Below, one piece after another: positions 45,596 to 54,390 of a stretch of DNA of 64,000 bases. Source of the DNA: Streptomyces sp. NRRL S-31 (lineage in GTDB: Bacteria > Actinomycetota > Actinomycetes > Streptomycetales > Streptomycetaceae). The stretch's first letter is position 1, and each line of letters starts with the position of its first letter. The position numbers and the translations under genes are program-made. Location: NCBI RefSeq assembly GCF_000718775.1, contig NZ_JOCB01000014.1, positions 32,375 to 96,374 on the forward strand, given 5' to 3'. The notes beneath the pieces are model-generated. The model was not told the origin of the DNA. It was given only the letters and a program-made list of their open reading frames with translations, and ran no database searches.

Positions 45596-46599
45596 CGGCC
45601 CTCGGCCTCCCACTGCAACCGGGCCACGGCGTCCAGGATGCGGTCGACGCCGGGCAGGTGGTGCCGCTCCAGCATGGGCGGCGGGTAGGGGATGTCGAAA
45701 CCGGCCACGCGCAGCACCGGTGCCTCCAGGTGGTGGAAGCAGCGCTCGGTGATCCGGGCCGCGATCTCGCCGCCCGGCCCGCCGAACCCGGTGGACTCGT
45801 GGACGACGACCGCGCGCCCGGTACGCCGGACGGCCGCGCAGACCGTCTCGTCGTCGAACGGGACCAGGGAGCGCAGGTCGACGACCTCCAGGTCCCAGCC
45901 CTCGGCCCGGGCGGCCTCGGCGGCCTCCAGGCAGACCGGCAGCGAGGGACCGTAGGTGACGAGCGTGGCGCTGCCGCCCCGGCGGCGCACCACCGCCCGC
46001 CCGATGGGCTCGACGTCCGTCGGCTCCTCGGGGTTCCAGGTCTCCTTCGACCAGTACAGCCGCTTGGGCTCCAGGAAGACGACCGGGTCGTCCGAGGCGA
46101 TGGCCCGGCGCAGCAGTCCGTAGGCGTCGGCGACGGTGGCCGGGGTGACGACGTGCAGCCCCGGGGTCGCCATGTAGTAGGCCTCGGAGGAGTCGCTGTG
46201 GTGCTCGACGCCGCCGATGCCGCCGCCGTAGGGCACGCGCACGGTGATGGGCAGGGGCATCCGGCCGCGGGTGCGGTTGCGCATCCGGGAGACATGGCTG
46301 ATCAGCTGCTCGAACGCCGGGTAGGCGAAGGCGTCGAACTGCATCTCCACCACCGGGCGCAGGCCGTACATCGCCATGCCGACGGCGGTGCCCAGGATGC
46401 CGGCCTCGGCGAGCGGGGTGTCGGTGCAGCGGTCCTCGCCGAACTCCTTGGCGAGCCCGTCGGTGACCCGGAAGACACCGCCGAGGGTGCCGACGTCCTC
46501 GCCCAGGACGTGTACGGCGGGGTCGGCGGCCATGGCGTCGCGCATCGCGCGCGTGAGGGCCTGCGCCATGGTGGCGGGCTTGACGGCGACGGTGGTCAT
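45592..46599 (-). CDS. bkdB: Branched-chain 2-oxo acid dehydrogenase E1 beta, second copy
   Basis: 335 residues with G-E-D-V-G, D-T-P-L-A-E and the C-terminal transketolase domain. Both ends overlap neighbours by four bases, so the three genes are translationally coupled. Forms the E1 heterotetramer with the adjacent alpha subunit. The overall sequence parallels the first copy. Confidence 0.92.
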   Translation of the reverse strand: MTTVAVKPATMAQALTRAMRDAMAADPAVHVLGEDVGTLGGVFRVTDGLAKEFGEDRCTDTPLAEAGILGTAVGMAMYGLRPVVEMQFDAFAYPAFEQLISHVSRMRNRTRGRMPLPITVRVPYGGGIGGVEHHSDSSEAYYMATPGLHVVTPATVADAYGLLRRAIASDDPVVFLEPKRLYWSKETWNPEEPTDVEPIGRAVVRRRGGSATLVTYGPSLPVCLEAAEAARAEGWDLEVVDLRSLVPFDDETVCAAVRRTGRAVVVHESTGFGGPGGEIAARITERCFHHLEAPVLRVAGFDIPYPPPMLERHHLPGVDRILDAVARLQWEAEGR

Positions 46600-47780
46600 C
46601 GGGCGCCGCCTTCCCGCGCGCCGGAGCCCTCGCCCTGCTCCCCGTGCCCGTCGTGCGGCTCCTGCTCGGCCTCCAGCTCGGCCCGCAACAGGTCTCGCTG
46701 CTCGCGCAGTTGGGGGGTCGACTCGGCGTAGACGTGGTCGAAGAGGTCCATGGGGTCGAGTCCGGGTTCCCGGTTCATGCGGTCCCGCAGGGAGGCGGCC
46801 ATCGTCTCGGCGTCCTGCCGGGCGGCCTCGATGCCGTCCTCGTCCAGCAGTCCGCGCGTGGTCAGTTCGCGTTCCAGCAGCGCGATGGGGTCGTGGGCAC
46901 GCCAGGCCTCGACCTCGGCGTCGCCCCGGTACCGGGTGGCGTCGTCGGCGTTGGTGTGGGCCTCGATGCGGTACGTCACCGCCTCCACCAGGGTCGGACC
47001 GCCCCCCGCGCGCGCGTGCCGCACGGCGTCGCTCAGGACCTCGTACACGGCCGCCGCGTCGTTGCCGTCGACCAGCCGGCCCGGCATGCCGTACCCGACG
47101 GCCTTGTGGGCCAGGGAGGGCGCGGCGGTCTGCCTGGCGAGCGGGACGGAGATGGCGAAGCCGTTGTTCTGCACCAGGAAGACGACCGGCGCCTGCCAGA
47201 CGGCGGCGAAGTTCAGCGCCTCGTGGAAGTCTCCCTCGCTGGTGCCGCCGTCACCGACCATGGCGAGCGCGACCACGTCGTCGCCCTTGAGGCGGGCGGC
47301 GTGGGCCAGGCCGACGGCGTGCGGGAGCTGGGTGGCCAGCGGGGTGCTGAGGGGGGCCACCCGGTGGGCGTAGGGGTCGTAGCCGTTGTGCCAGTCGCCG
47401 CGCAGCAGGGTGAGCGCCTCGGCCGGGTCGACGCCCCGGGCGACGACGGCGAGCGTGTCGCGGTAGCTGGGGAAGAGCCAGTCGCGCTCCTCCAGGGCCA
47501 GGGCGGCGGCGATCTCGCAGGCCTCCTGGCCGGTGCTGGACGGGTAGACGGCGAGCCGGCCCTGCTTGGTCAGGGCGGTGGCCTGCGCGTTGTAACGGCG
47601 CCCGCGCACCAGCTCGGCGTAGAGCCGGCGCAGCAGGCCGGGATCGGCCTTGGCGGCCGACTCGGTGCCGAGGACGCGGTAGGGCTCGGCGTCGGGCAGC
47701 AGCGGCGCGGGGTCCATACGGGGCTGCCAGGCGGGCGGCGGCGATGGCCGGTACGCGCCCCGCTGCTCCAGAACCGTCAT
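46596..47780 (-). CDS. bkdA: Branched-chain 2-oxo acid dehydrogenase E1 alpha, second copy
   Basis: 394 residues from ATG 47780 after the strong ribosome site AGGAGG. Thiamine diphosphate motif GDGGTSEGD to QNNGF is intact. It lacks the basic tail of the first copy. First gene of the operon, divergent from the Lrp/AsnC gene, which probably senses branched-chain amino acids and controls it. Confidence 0.92.
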   Translation of the reverse strand: MTVLEQRGAYRPSPPPAWQPRMDPAPLLPDAEPYRVLGTESAAKADPGLLRRLYAELVRGRRYNAQATALTKQGRLAVYPSSTGQEACEIAAALALEERDWLFPSYRDTLAVVARGVDPAEALTLLRGDWHNGYDPYAHRVAPLSTPLATQLPHAVGLAHAARLKGDDVVALAMVGDGGTSEGDFHEALNFAAVWQAPVVFLVQNNGFAISVPLARQTAAPSLAHKAVGYGMPGRLVDGNDAAAVYEVLSDAVRHARAGGGPTLVEAVTYRIEAHTNADDATRYRGDAEVEAWRAHDPIALLERELTTRGLLDEDGIEAARQDAETMAASLRDRMNREPGLDPMDLFDHVYAESTPQLREQRDLLRAELEAEQEPHDGHGEQGEGSGAREGGAR

Positions 47781-47886
47781 GACGGCACCTCCTCGTGAGC
47801 GGCTACGGGAGGCGCATCGGCTGTGACTCGCCTCACCTACCGATTGTTCGATCACCGCCACATTTTGGCTACACGCGCCTTCAGGC

Positions 47887-47908
47887 TGTGGACAAACGGT
47901 TCTCCACA
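47887..47908. promoter_or_regulatory. Two convergent DnaA boxes in an inverted repeat
   Basis: TGTGGACAA at 47887-47895 is an exact Streptomyces DnaA box (reverse). TTCTCCACA at 47900-47908 fits the degenerate consensus in the forward orientation. They form the arms of an 11-bp inverted repeat (47882-47892 with 47903-47913) between the second bkd operon and the Lrp/AsnC gene. DnaA binding or hairpin formation is inferred. Confidence 0.6.
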
Positions 47909-47953
47909 GCCTGGAATGAAGGCAGGACGTCCACGGCGATGAGGTGGGGGGAC

Positions 47954-48454
47954 ATGGCGCCTGAACAAATGGCCGAGGGGCCGCAGAACAGTGCGGCGCT
48001 GCCGCCGCCGCGCCCGCTGGACGCCATCGACCAGGACATCCTGCGGATCCTCCAGGCGGACGGCCGCGCCTCGATACGGTCCGTCGCCGAACGCGTCCAC
48101 GTCTCGCGCGCCAACGCCTACGCGCGGATCAACCGGCTCGTCGAGGACGGGGTGATCCGGGGTTTCAGCGCGCGCGTGGACCACGAGCGGGCGGGCCACG
48201 GGACCTCCGCGTACATCACGCTGAAGATCGTCCAGAACTCCTGGCGCACGGTCCGCGAGCAGCTCAGGGAGTTGCCCGGGGCCTCCCACATCGCCCTGGT
48301 GGGCGGCGACTTCGACGTGCTGCTGCTCGTGCACACACCCGACAACAGGGCGCTGCGCGAACTGGTGCTGACACGGCTCCAGGCCATCCCCGAAGTGCTC
48401 AGCACCCGCACGCTGCTGGTGTTCGAGGAGGAGGACCTGGAGCCGGACGGCTGA
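47954..48454 (+). CDS. bkdR: Lrp/AsnC family regulator (BkdR-like)
   Basis: 166 residues from ATG 47954. An N-terminal helix-turn-helix (about 17-75) has D-Q-D-I-L-R-I-L-Q-A-D-G-R. A C-terminal RAM ligand-binding domain follows. In Streptomyces, BkdR is an Lrp-type protein encoded next to bkd genes and controls them. Divergent from the second bkd operon across 173 bp. Symbol by position and family. Confidence 0.85.
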   Translation: MAPEQMAEGPQNSAALPPPRPLDAIDQDILRILQADGRASIRSVAERVHVSRANAYARINRLVEDGVIRGFSARVDHERAGHGTSAYITLKIVQNSWRTVREQLRELPGASHIALVGGDFDVLLLVHTPDNRALRELVLTRLQAIPEVLSTRTLLVFEEEDLEPDG

Positions 48455-48456
48455 GG

Positions 48457-49044
48457 TCAGCCCTGGCGCAGCCCCGAGAAGACCAGCCGGACGACGGCGT
48501 CGGCCACCTCCCGGGCGGTAGCGCCCCGCGGGTCCGGCCGGTACCACTCCACGATGGAGTTGACCATTCCGAAGACCAGCCGGGTGACCAGGCGCACCTC
48601 CACGTCACCGCGCACCTCCCCGTCGGCCGCCGCAGCCTTCAGCAGCTCGGCCACCCGGTGGTCGAAGTCGCGGCGGCGCTCCAGCGCCCACCGCTCGGTC
48701 TCGGTGTTGCCGCGCACGCGCAGCAGCAGCGTCACATAGGGCAGCTCGGCTATGAGCACCTCGACCATGCGGCGCACGACGTGCTCCAGCCGCTCGGCCG
48801 GCCCTCCCGTGCGCGCGCGCTCCTCCTCAAGGATGGCGAACAGGCCGTCCAGCGCGCGGCTGACGGCCCGGCGCAGCAGTTCCTCCTTGCCGCTGACGTG
48901 GTGGTAGATCGACGACTTGGAGATGCCGGCCGCCTTGGACAGGTGCTCCATGGAGGTGCCGTCGTAGCCGCGCTCGTTGAACACCCGCACGGCGACGGAG
49001 AGCAGTGTCTCCGGCGTGTAGGTGTCGCGTCTGGCCGTGGTCAT
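48457..49044 (-). CDS. paaR: TetR family regulator, likely PaaR
   Basis: 195 residues from ATG 49044. The N-terminal helix-turn-helix has G-Y-D-G-T-S-M-E-H-L-S-K-A-A-G-I-S-K-S-S-I-Y-H. The C-terminal domain is helical and ligand-binding. It overlaps the preceding 3-hydroxyacyl-CoA dehydrogenase gene by four bases. The identical operator at two paa promoters and its position inside the paa region make it the probable repressor, with phenylacetyl-CoA the likely inducer by family knowledge. Confidence 0.8.
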   Translation of the reverse strand: MTTARRDTYTPETLLSVAVRVFNERGYDGTSMEHLSKAAGISKSSIYHHVSGKEELLRRAVSRALDGLFAILEEERARTGGPAERLEHVVRRMVEVLIAELPYVTLLLRVRGNTETERWALERRRDFDHRVAELLKAAAADGEVRGDVEVRLVTRLVFGMVNSIVEWYRPDPRGATAREVADAVVRLVFSGLRQG

Positions 49045-50555
49045 GCGGTGCCCTCCCGATGGTCGTTGGCGTAGGCGTGGCGGTAGAGCGCGAGGGAGGG
49101 CGCGTAGCGTCCGGCGGGATCGCGCTCGTGCATCTCGTCCAGGACCTCGAAGGCGAACTCGCGGCCGAGCGCGCGGTCCCACTCGAAGGGGCCGAGCGGG
49201 TAGTTGACGCCCAGCCGCATCGCGGTGTCGACGTCCTCCTCGGTGGCCACGCCCTTGGCGACGGCGTCGTGGGCGAGGTCGATGATCCGCGCGACCGTGC
49301 GGGCGACGATCATTCCGGGGACGTCACCGATGACACTGACGTCCTTGCCGAGCGCCTGGAACAGTCCGGTGGCCTCGGCGAGGGTCCGCGGGGAGGTGTC
49401 CTGGGCGGCGGAGAGGGCGATCCGGGTGGCCGTGCGGTAGTCCAGGGCGAGGTCGAAGTAGACGACGTCCCGGAACTCCGCGGAGATCTGGCCGTCGGCG
49501 AGGACCAGCTGGCCGCCGCCGGGCAGCACCAGCCGGGTGCCGTTGTCCTCGTCCTCCTGCCGGATGCCGATGCCCGCCTCGCGGATCAGGCCGAGCAGTT
49601 CGGCGGCCGGACCGAGACCGCCCTCGGCGACGACGTACGCGGGCGGCTGCTCCTTGTCGGCGGTGTGCGGCTCGGGCCGCTCGGCGCCGTCGGCGTAGTC
49701 GTACCAGCCGCGCCCGCTCTTGCGGCCGAGCCGGCCGGACTCCACCAGCCGGCGCTGGGCCAGGGAGGGCGTGAACCGCGCGTCTTGGAAGAAGGACCGC
49801 CACACCGAGTGGGTGACGGACTCGTTGACGTCCTGGCCGATCAGGTCGGTCAGCTCGAAGGCGCCCATCCGGAAGCCGCCCGACTCGCGCAGGACCGCGT
49901 CGATGGTGGCGGGGTCGGCGGCCTGGGCCTCGTATACGGCGAACGCCTCGGCGTAGAAGGGCCGGGCGATGCGGTTGACGATGAACCCGGGGGTGTCGGC
50001 GCAGGCCACCGGTGTCTTGCCCCAGGCGCGGGCGGTCTCGTACGCGCGCGTGGCCGACGTGACGTCCGTGGCGAAGCCGGAGACCACCTCGACCAGCGGC
50101 AGCAGCGGCGCCGGGTTGAAGAAGTGCAGGCCGACGAAGCGGCCCGGGTGGCGCAGGGCGCCGCCGACCGCCGTCACCGACAGCGAGGAGGTGTTGGTGG
50201 CGAGCAGGCAGTCCTCGGTGACGAACTCCTCCAGCTCGGTGAAGAGCCGCTGCTTGACGTCCAGGCGCTCCACGACGGCCTCCACGACCAGGCCGCAGTC
50301 GGCCAGCTCGGCGAGGCCGTCCACGGGCGTGAGGCGGGCCCGGGCCGCGTCCCGGTCGTCACCGGCAAGCCGGCCCTTCTCCACCAGCCGGTCGAGACGG
50401 GCGCCGATCGCTCCGGCCGCGTCCCGGGCCCGCCCGGGGACGGCGTCGTACAGCCGTACGGGATGGCCCGCGGTCAGCGCGACCTGGGCGATTCCCTGAC
50501 CCATGGTGCCGGTGCCGACGACGGCCACGGGGCTGCTGAGGTCGAGTGCTGTCAT
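49041..50555 (-). CDS. paaH: 3-hydroxyacyl-CoA dehydrogenase (PaaH type)
   Basis: 504 residues. A Rossmann domain at the N terminus has V-G-T-G-T-M-G-Q-G-I. Two tandem 3HCDH C-terminal domains follow, as in PaaH proteins of about 500 residues. It oxidises 3-hydroxyadipyl-CoA late in phenylacetate breakdown. First gene of an operon with the TetR gene and divergent from paaN. A general beta-oxidation role is also possible. Confidence 0.88.
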   Translation of the reverse strand: MTALDLSSPVAVVGTGTMGQGIAQVALTAGHPVRLYDAVPGRARDAAGAIGARLDRLVEKGRLAGDDRDAARARLTPVDGLAELADCGLVVEAVVERLDVKQRLFTELEEFVTEDCLLATNTSSLSVTAVGGALRHPGRFVGLHFFNPAPLLPLVEVVSGFATDVTSATRAYETARAWGKTPVACADTPGFIVNRIARPFYAEAFAVYEAQAADPATIDAVLRESGGFRMGAFELTDLIGQDVNESVTHSVWRSFFQDARFTPSLAQRRLVESGRLGRKSGRGWYDYADGAERPEPHTADKEQPPAYVVAEGGLGPAAELLGLIREAGIGIRQEDEDNGTRLVLPGGGQLVLADGQISAEFRDVVYFDLALDYRTATRIALSAAQDTSPRTLAEATGLFQALGKDVSVIGDVPGMIVARTVARIIDLAHDAVAKGVATEEDVDTAMRLGVNYPLGPFEWDRALGREFAFEVLDEMHERDPAGRYAPSLALYRHAYANDHREGTA

Positions 50556-50611
50556 GTGCGCGATCCTTCCGCACGACGTTTTCCACAGATGCGGCGGACC
50601 CCCTTGTCCCG

Positions 50612-50625
50612 ACCGATCGTTCGGT
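50612..50625. promoter_or_regulatory. paa operator copy 1 (TetR-type)
   Basis: ACCGATCGTTCGGT is a near palindrome in the paaH-paaN spacer. Its exact reverse complement lies before paaA at 55488-55501. It fits the core CCGNNCGNNCGG reported for PaaR-type repressors of actinobacteria. Confidence 0.8.
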
Positions 50626-50703
50626 TACTCTAGCTCTGACGGGCAGCCGCTGCCCAGGTCACGGACTCGACGAAGAGCTCTCCAGACGAGGAGTTGGTCC
50701 CGC

Positions 50704-52395
50704 ATGGCCGCCGAACTGACCGCCCACGAGCTGATCGAGAAGCACCGGCCCACGCTCGACCAGGCCCTGGAGGCGATCCGCACCCGCGCGTACTGGTCCC
50801 CGCACCCCGAGCACCCCAAGGCGTACGGCGAGAACGGCAGCCTGGACGCGGCGGCGGGCAAGGCCGCCTTCGACGCCCTGCTGGGCACCCGCCTCGACCT
50901 CGGCCAGCCCGGTACGGACGACTGGGTGGGCGGCGAGACCTCGCCGTACGGCATCGAGCTGGGCGTGACGTACCCGCACGCGGACGTGGACGTGCTGCTC
51001 CCCGCGATGCGGGCCGGGCAGCGGGCCTGGCGGGACGCGGGCCCGCAGACGCGGGCGGTGGTCTGCCTGGAGATCCTCAAGCGGATCAGCGACCGGACCC
51101 ACGAGTTCGCGCACGCGGTCATGCACACCAGCGGCCAGGCGTTCATGATGGCGTTCCAGGCCGGCGGACCGCACGCCCAGGACCGCGGCCTGGAAGCGGT
51201 GGCGTACGCGTACGCGGAGCAGGTCCGCACCCCGGGGACGGCGGAGTGGACCAAGCCCCAGGGCAAGCGCGACCCGCTGACGCTCACCAAGAGCTTCACC
51301 TCCGTCCCGCGCGGCACCGGCCTGGTCATCGGCTGCAACACCTTCCCGACCTGGAACGGCTACCCGGGCCTGTTCGCCTCCCTGGCCACCGGCAACGCGG
51401 TCCTGGTCAAGCCGCACCCGCGCGCGGTGCTGCCGCTCGCGCTGACCGTCCAGGTGGCCCGGGACGTGCTGGCCGCGGCCGGCTTCGACCCGAACCTGGT
51501 GACACTGGCCGCCGAGCGCCCCGGCGAGGGCGTCGCCAAGACCCTCGCCACCCGCCCCGAGATCAGGATCATCGACTACACCGGATCGACGTCCTTCGGG
51601 GACTGGCTGGAGGACAACGCCCGCCAGGCGCAGGTCTACACGGAGAAGGCCGGCGTCAACACGGTGATCGTGCACTCCACCGACGACTACAAGGGCATGC
51701 TGTCCAACCTGGCGTTCTCGCTGTCCCTGTACAGCGGCCAGATGTGCACCACCCCGCAGAACCTGCTCGTCCCCCGCGACGGCATCACCACCGACCAGGG
51801 TCCCAAGACCTTCGACGAGGTCACCGCCGACCTCGCCCGTGCCGTCGACGGCCTGCTCGGTGACGACGCGCGTGCGAACGCCCTGCTGGGCGCGATCGTC
51901 AACCCGGACGTCAAGGCCCGCCTGGAGGCGGCGTCCGGGCTCGGCGAGGTCGCCCTCGCCTCCCGCGAGATCACCAACCCGGAGTTCCCGGGCGCGGTGG
52001 TGCGCACCCCCGTCATCGTCAAGCTGGACGGCGCCAAGCCGGACGACGAGGCCGCGTACATGAGCGAGTGCTTCGGCCCGGTCTCCTTCGCGGTCGCCGT
52101 CGACTCGGTGGCCGACGCGGTGGAGCTGCTGCGCCGCACGGTCCGGGAGAAGGGCGCGATGACGGTCGGCGCCTACACCACGGACGCCGAGACCGAGCGG
52201 GCCGTCGAGGAGGTCTGCCTGGAGGAGGCGGCCCAGCTCTCCCTCAACCTGACCGGCGGGGTCTACGTCAACCAGACGGCCGCCTTCTCCGACTTCCACG
52301 GCTCGGGCGGCAACCCGGCGGCCAACGCGGCCCTGACCGACGGCGCGTTCGTGGCCAACCGCTTCCGGGTGGTGGAGGTCCGCCGGGAGTCCTAG
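50704..52395 (+). CDS. paaN: Phenylacetic acid degradation protein PaaN (aldehyde dehydrogenase-like)
   Basis: 563 residues from ATG 50704 after GAGGAG. The aldehyde dehydrogenase fold is present, with catalytic C348 in SGQMCTTPQ and the T-G-S-T-S-F-G-D cofactor segment. It lacks the C-terminal hydratase domain found in PaaZ, so ring opening needs a separate hydratase not encoded here. It oxidises the ring-opened semialdehyde. Divergent from paaH and preceded by the paa operator. Confidence 0.92.
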   Translation: MAAELTAHELIEKHRPTLDQALEAIRTRAYWSPHPEHPKAYGENGSLDAAAGKAAFDALLGTRLDLGQPGTDDWVGGETSPYGIELGVTYPHADVDVLLPAMRAGQRAWRDAGPQTRAVVCLEILKRISDRTHEFAHAVMHTSGQAFMMAFQAGGPHAQDRGLEAVAYAYAEQVRTPGTAEWTKPQGKRDPLTLTKSFTSVPRGTGLVIGCNTFPTWNGYPGLFASLATGNAVLVKPHPRAVLPLALTVQVARDVLAAAGFDPNLVTLAAERPGEGVAKTLATRPEIRIIDYTGSTSFGDWLEDNARQAQVYTEKAGVNTVIVHSTDDYKGMLSNLAFSLSLYSGQMCTTPQNLLVPRDGITTDQGPKTFDEVTADLARAVDGLLGDDARANALLGAIVNPDVKARLEAASGLGEVALASREITNPEFPGAVVRTPVIVKLDGAKPDDEAAYMSECFGPVSFAVAVDSVADAVELLRRTVREKGAMTVGAYTTDAETERAVEEVCLEEAAQLSLNLTGGVYVNQTAAFSDFHGSGGNPAANAALTDGAFVANRFRVVEVRRES

Positions 52396-52413
52396 GAGGT
52401 TTCCCTCCGGGCC

Positions 52414-52427
52414 GGTCCGGACGGACC
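52414..52427. terminator. Short bidirectional hairpin
   Basis: GGTCCG-GA-CGGACC lies in the 34-bp gap between convergent paaN and the TrmH-type gene. The stem is only six pairs, so termination strength is doubtful. Confidence 0.4.
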
Positions 52428-52429
52428 CC

Positions 52430-53182
52430 CTAGACGGCGGGCGCGCCCCCGGTCGCGCTCCAGTGGTACAGGGTCATCGCCACACTGGTGGCCAGGTTGT
52501 AGCTGGAGACCTGGGGGCGCATCGGGAGGCGCAGCAGGTGGTCGGCGCGGGCGCGCAGCCCGGCCGACAGGCCGGTGCGTTCCGAGCCGAAGGCCAGCAC
52601 GGCGTCGTCGGGCAGCCGGGTGCCGCGGATGTCCTCGCCCTCCGGGTCGAGGGCGAACAGCGGGCCGGCCGGCAGCTCGTCGGTGCCGACGCGCTCGACG
52701 GCGGTCGCGAAGTGCAGGCCCGCGCCGCCGCGCAGCACCGTGGGGTGCCAGGGGTCGAGGGTGCCGGTGGTGATCACCCCGGTCACCCCGAAGCCGGCGG
52801 CCAGCCGGATCACGGCGCCCACGTTGCCGAGGTTGCGGGGATTGTCCAGGACCACGACGGGCGCGGTGCGGGGTGTGCGGGCGAGCGCGCGCAGGCCCGC
52901 CTCGCGCGGCGGGCGTACCGCGAGGGCGGCCACCCCGGTCGGATGGGGGCGCGGGACGAGGGCGGCGTACGTCTGCCCGGACACCTCCGTCAGCAGGGCG
53001 TCCAGGGCGTCCCGTACGTCCCCGGCCAGTTCCCCGGCGAGACCGAGCGCGGCCGCGCGGTCGGTGGTGACCGCGACCGGCACCTCGGCCCCGAAGCGCA
53101 GCGCGTGCTTGAGGGCGTGGAAGCCGTCGAGCAGGACGGCCCCCTCCGCGTGCGCGTGCCAGCGGCTGAGCGGGTCGGTCAT
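52430..53182 (-). CDS. TrmH-family (SPOUT) RNA methyltransferase
   Basis: 250 residues from ATG 53182. The three SPOUT motifs are present: L-D-N-P-R-N-L-G-N-V-G-A, A-F-G-S-E-R-T-G-L-S and P-M-x-P-Q-V-S-S-Y-N-L-A-T-S. It methylates rRNA or tRNA ribose using S-adenosylmethionine bound in the trefoil knot. The start overlaps the HTTM stop by four bases, so it is coupled to a membrane protein gene. The RNA target is unknown. Confidence 0.9.
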   Translation of the reverse strand: MTDPLSRWHAHAEGAVLLDGFHALKHALRFGAEVPVAVTTDRAAALGLAGELAGDVRDALDALLTEVSGQTYAALVPRPHPTGVAALAVRPPREAGLRALARTPRTAPVVVLDNPRNLGNVGAVIRLAAGFGVTGVITTGTLDPWHPTVLRGGAGLHFATAVERVGTDELPAGPLFALDPEGEDIRGTRLPDDAVLAFGSERTGLSAGLRARADHLLRLPMRPQVSSYNLATSVAMTLYHWSATGGAPAV

Positions 53183-54390
53183 GCCGTGAACCCTACGTGG
53201 TCGGCCGTGCTCTCCTCCGGGGAGCGCGGCGCCGGGACCGCGCGGCCGGCCCGCCCGGTCAGCCGCCCGCGCGCGCCCGCCACCAGGTCGCCGAGCCGGC
53301 GCAGGAACGGCGTCGGCAGGAACACCGCGTCGGCGGCGATCATCGCCAGCGAGAAGAACGGCAGTCCGAGGACGACCGCGATCACCGCGTGCTCGGTCAT
53401 CATCACCACCAGCAGGATGTTCTTGACCCGCCGGTTGAACAGGGTGAACGGGAAGGCGACCTGCACCATGACGGTCCCGTAGGCCACGATCATCATGATC
53501 GTGCCGCTGGAGGACAGCAGGTCGGCGAGCGCGGGCCAGGGGGAGAAGTAGTCCAGGTGGAGCGGGTAGTAGACGGCGGTGCCGTCCTGCCAGCGCGAAC
53601 CCTGGACCTTGTACCAGCCGGCCGTGGCGTAGATCAGGCACGCCTCGGCCATGATCACGACCAGGGCGCCGTTGTGCAGGACGTTGGCGATCACGTCCAG
53701 CAGGATCCGGGGCTCCCGCCAGGCCGCCCGGCGGGCGACGGCCCACCACAGACCGAGTGCCGCCCAAGCAGTCCACAGCAGCACCGGGATCTGCCAGCTG
53801 TTGTCGAACCGCCCGGTCAGCGTGGCCGCGCCGAGCGCCAGGCCGGAGACCGCCCACAGCACCGGACCCGTCCGGTCGGCGCCCGGCCGCTCCCCGCGCG
53901 CGCGGGCCGCGGCGTCGCGGGCCGCGCGGCGGGCGTCGAGGGACCACACCTGTCCGCAGCGCGTGAACACCAGGTAGATGGACATCAGGTGCAGGACGTT
54001 GTCGCCGCCGTCACCGATGAAGACGCTGCGGTTCTGCAAGGACAGCACGCCCAGCATGAACAGCAGGGAGGCCGTCCGGGTGCGCCAGCCGAGCACCAGG
54101 GCCGCGGCGGCGAGCACGGCCAGCGCGTAGCAGCACTCGAACCAGAGCCGGTGGTCGGACCACAGCAGCGCCGTGAAGGCGTGGTTGTCGGCGGTGAGCT
54201 GCTTGGCGAGGTTCCAGCCCCACGGTCCGGTGGGGCCGTACAGCTCCTGGCGGTGGGGGAACTCGCGCAGCAGGAACAGCAGCCAGGTCCCGGCGAAGCC
54301 GATCCGTATCACCGCGCTCTGGTACGGCCCGAGGGCCGCGCCGGTGACCCGGGCGATACCGCGCGACAAGGACAGGGAGAGACGGTTCAC
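53179..54390 (-). CDS. HTTM (vitamin K-dependent carboxylase-like) membrane protein
   Basis: 403 residues from GTG 54390. Several membrane helices and the segments R-I-G-F-A-G-T-W-L and G-D-G-G-D-N-V-L-H-L fit the horizontally transferred transmembrane (HTTM) family, related to gamma-glutamyl carboxylase. Bacterial functions are mostly unknown. The start overlaps the DUF5819 stop as GTGA. Pairing with DUF5819 suggests one membrane complex. Confidence 0.85.
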   Translation of the reverse strand: MNRLSLSLSRGIARVTGAALGPYQSAVIRIGFAGTWLLFLLREFPHRQELYGPTGPWGWNLAKQLTADNHAFTALLWSDHRLWFECCYALAVLAAAALVLGWRTRTASLLFMLGVLSLQNRSVFIGDGGDNVLHLMSIYLVFTRCGQVWSLDARRAARDAAARARGERPGADRTGPVLWAVSGLALGAATLTGRFDNSWQIPVLLWTAWAALGLWWAVARRAAWREPRILLDVIANVLHNGALVVIMAEACLIYATAGWYKVQGSRWQDGTAVYYPLHLDYFSPWPALADLLSSSGTIMMIVAYGTVMVQVAFPFTLFNRRVKNILLVVMMTEHAVIAVVLGLPFFSLAMIAADAVFLPTPFLRRLGDLVAGARGRLTGRAGRAVPAPRSPEESTADHVGFTA

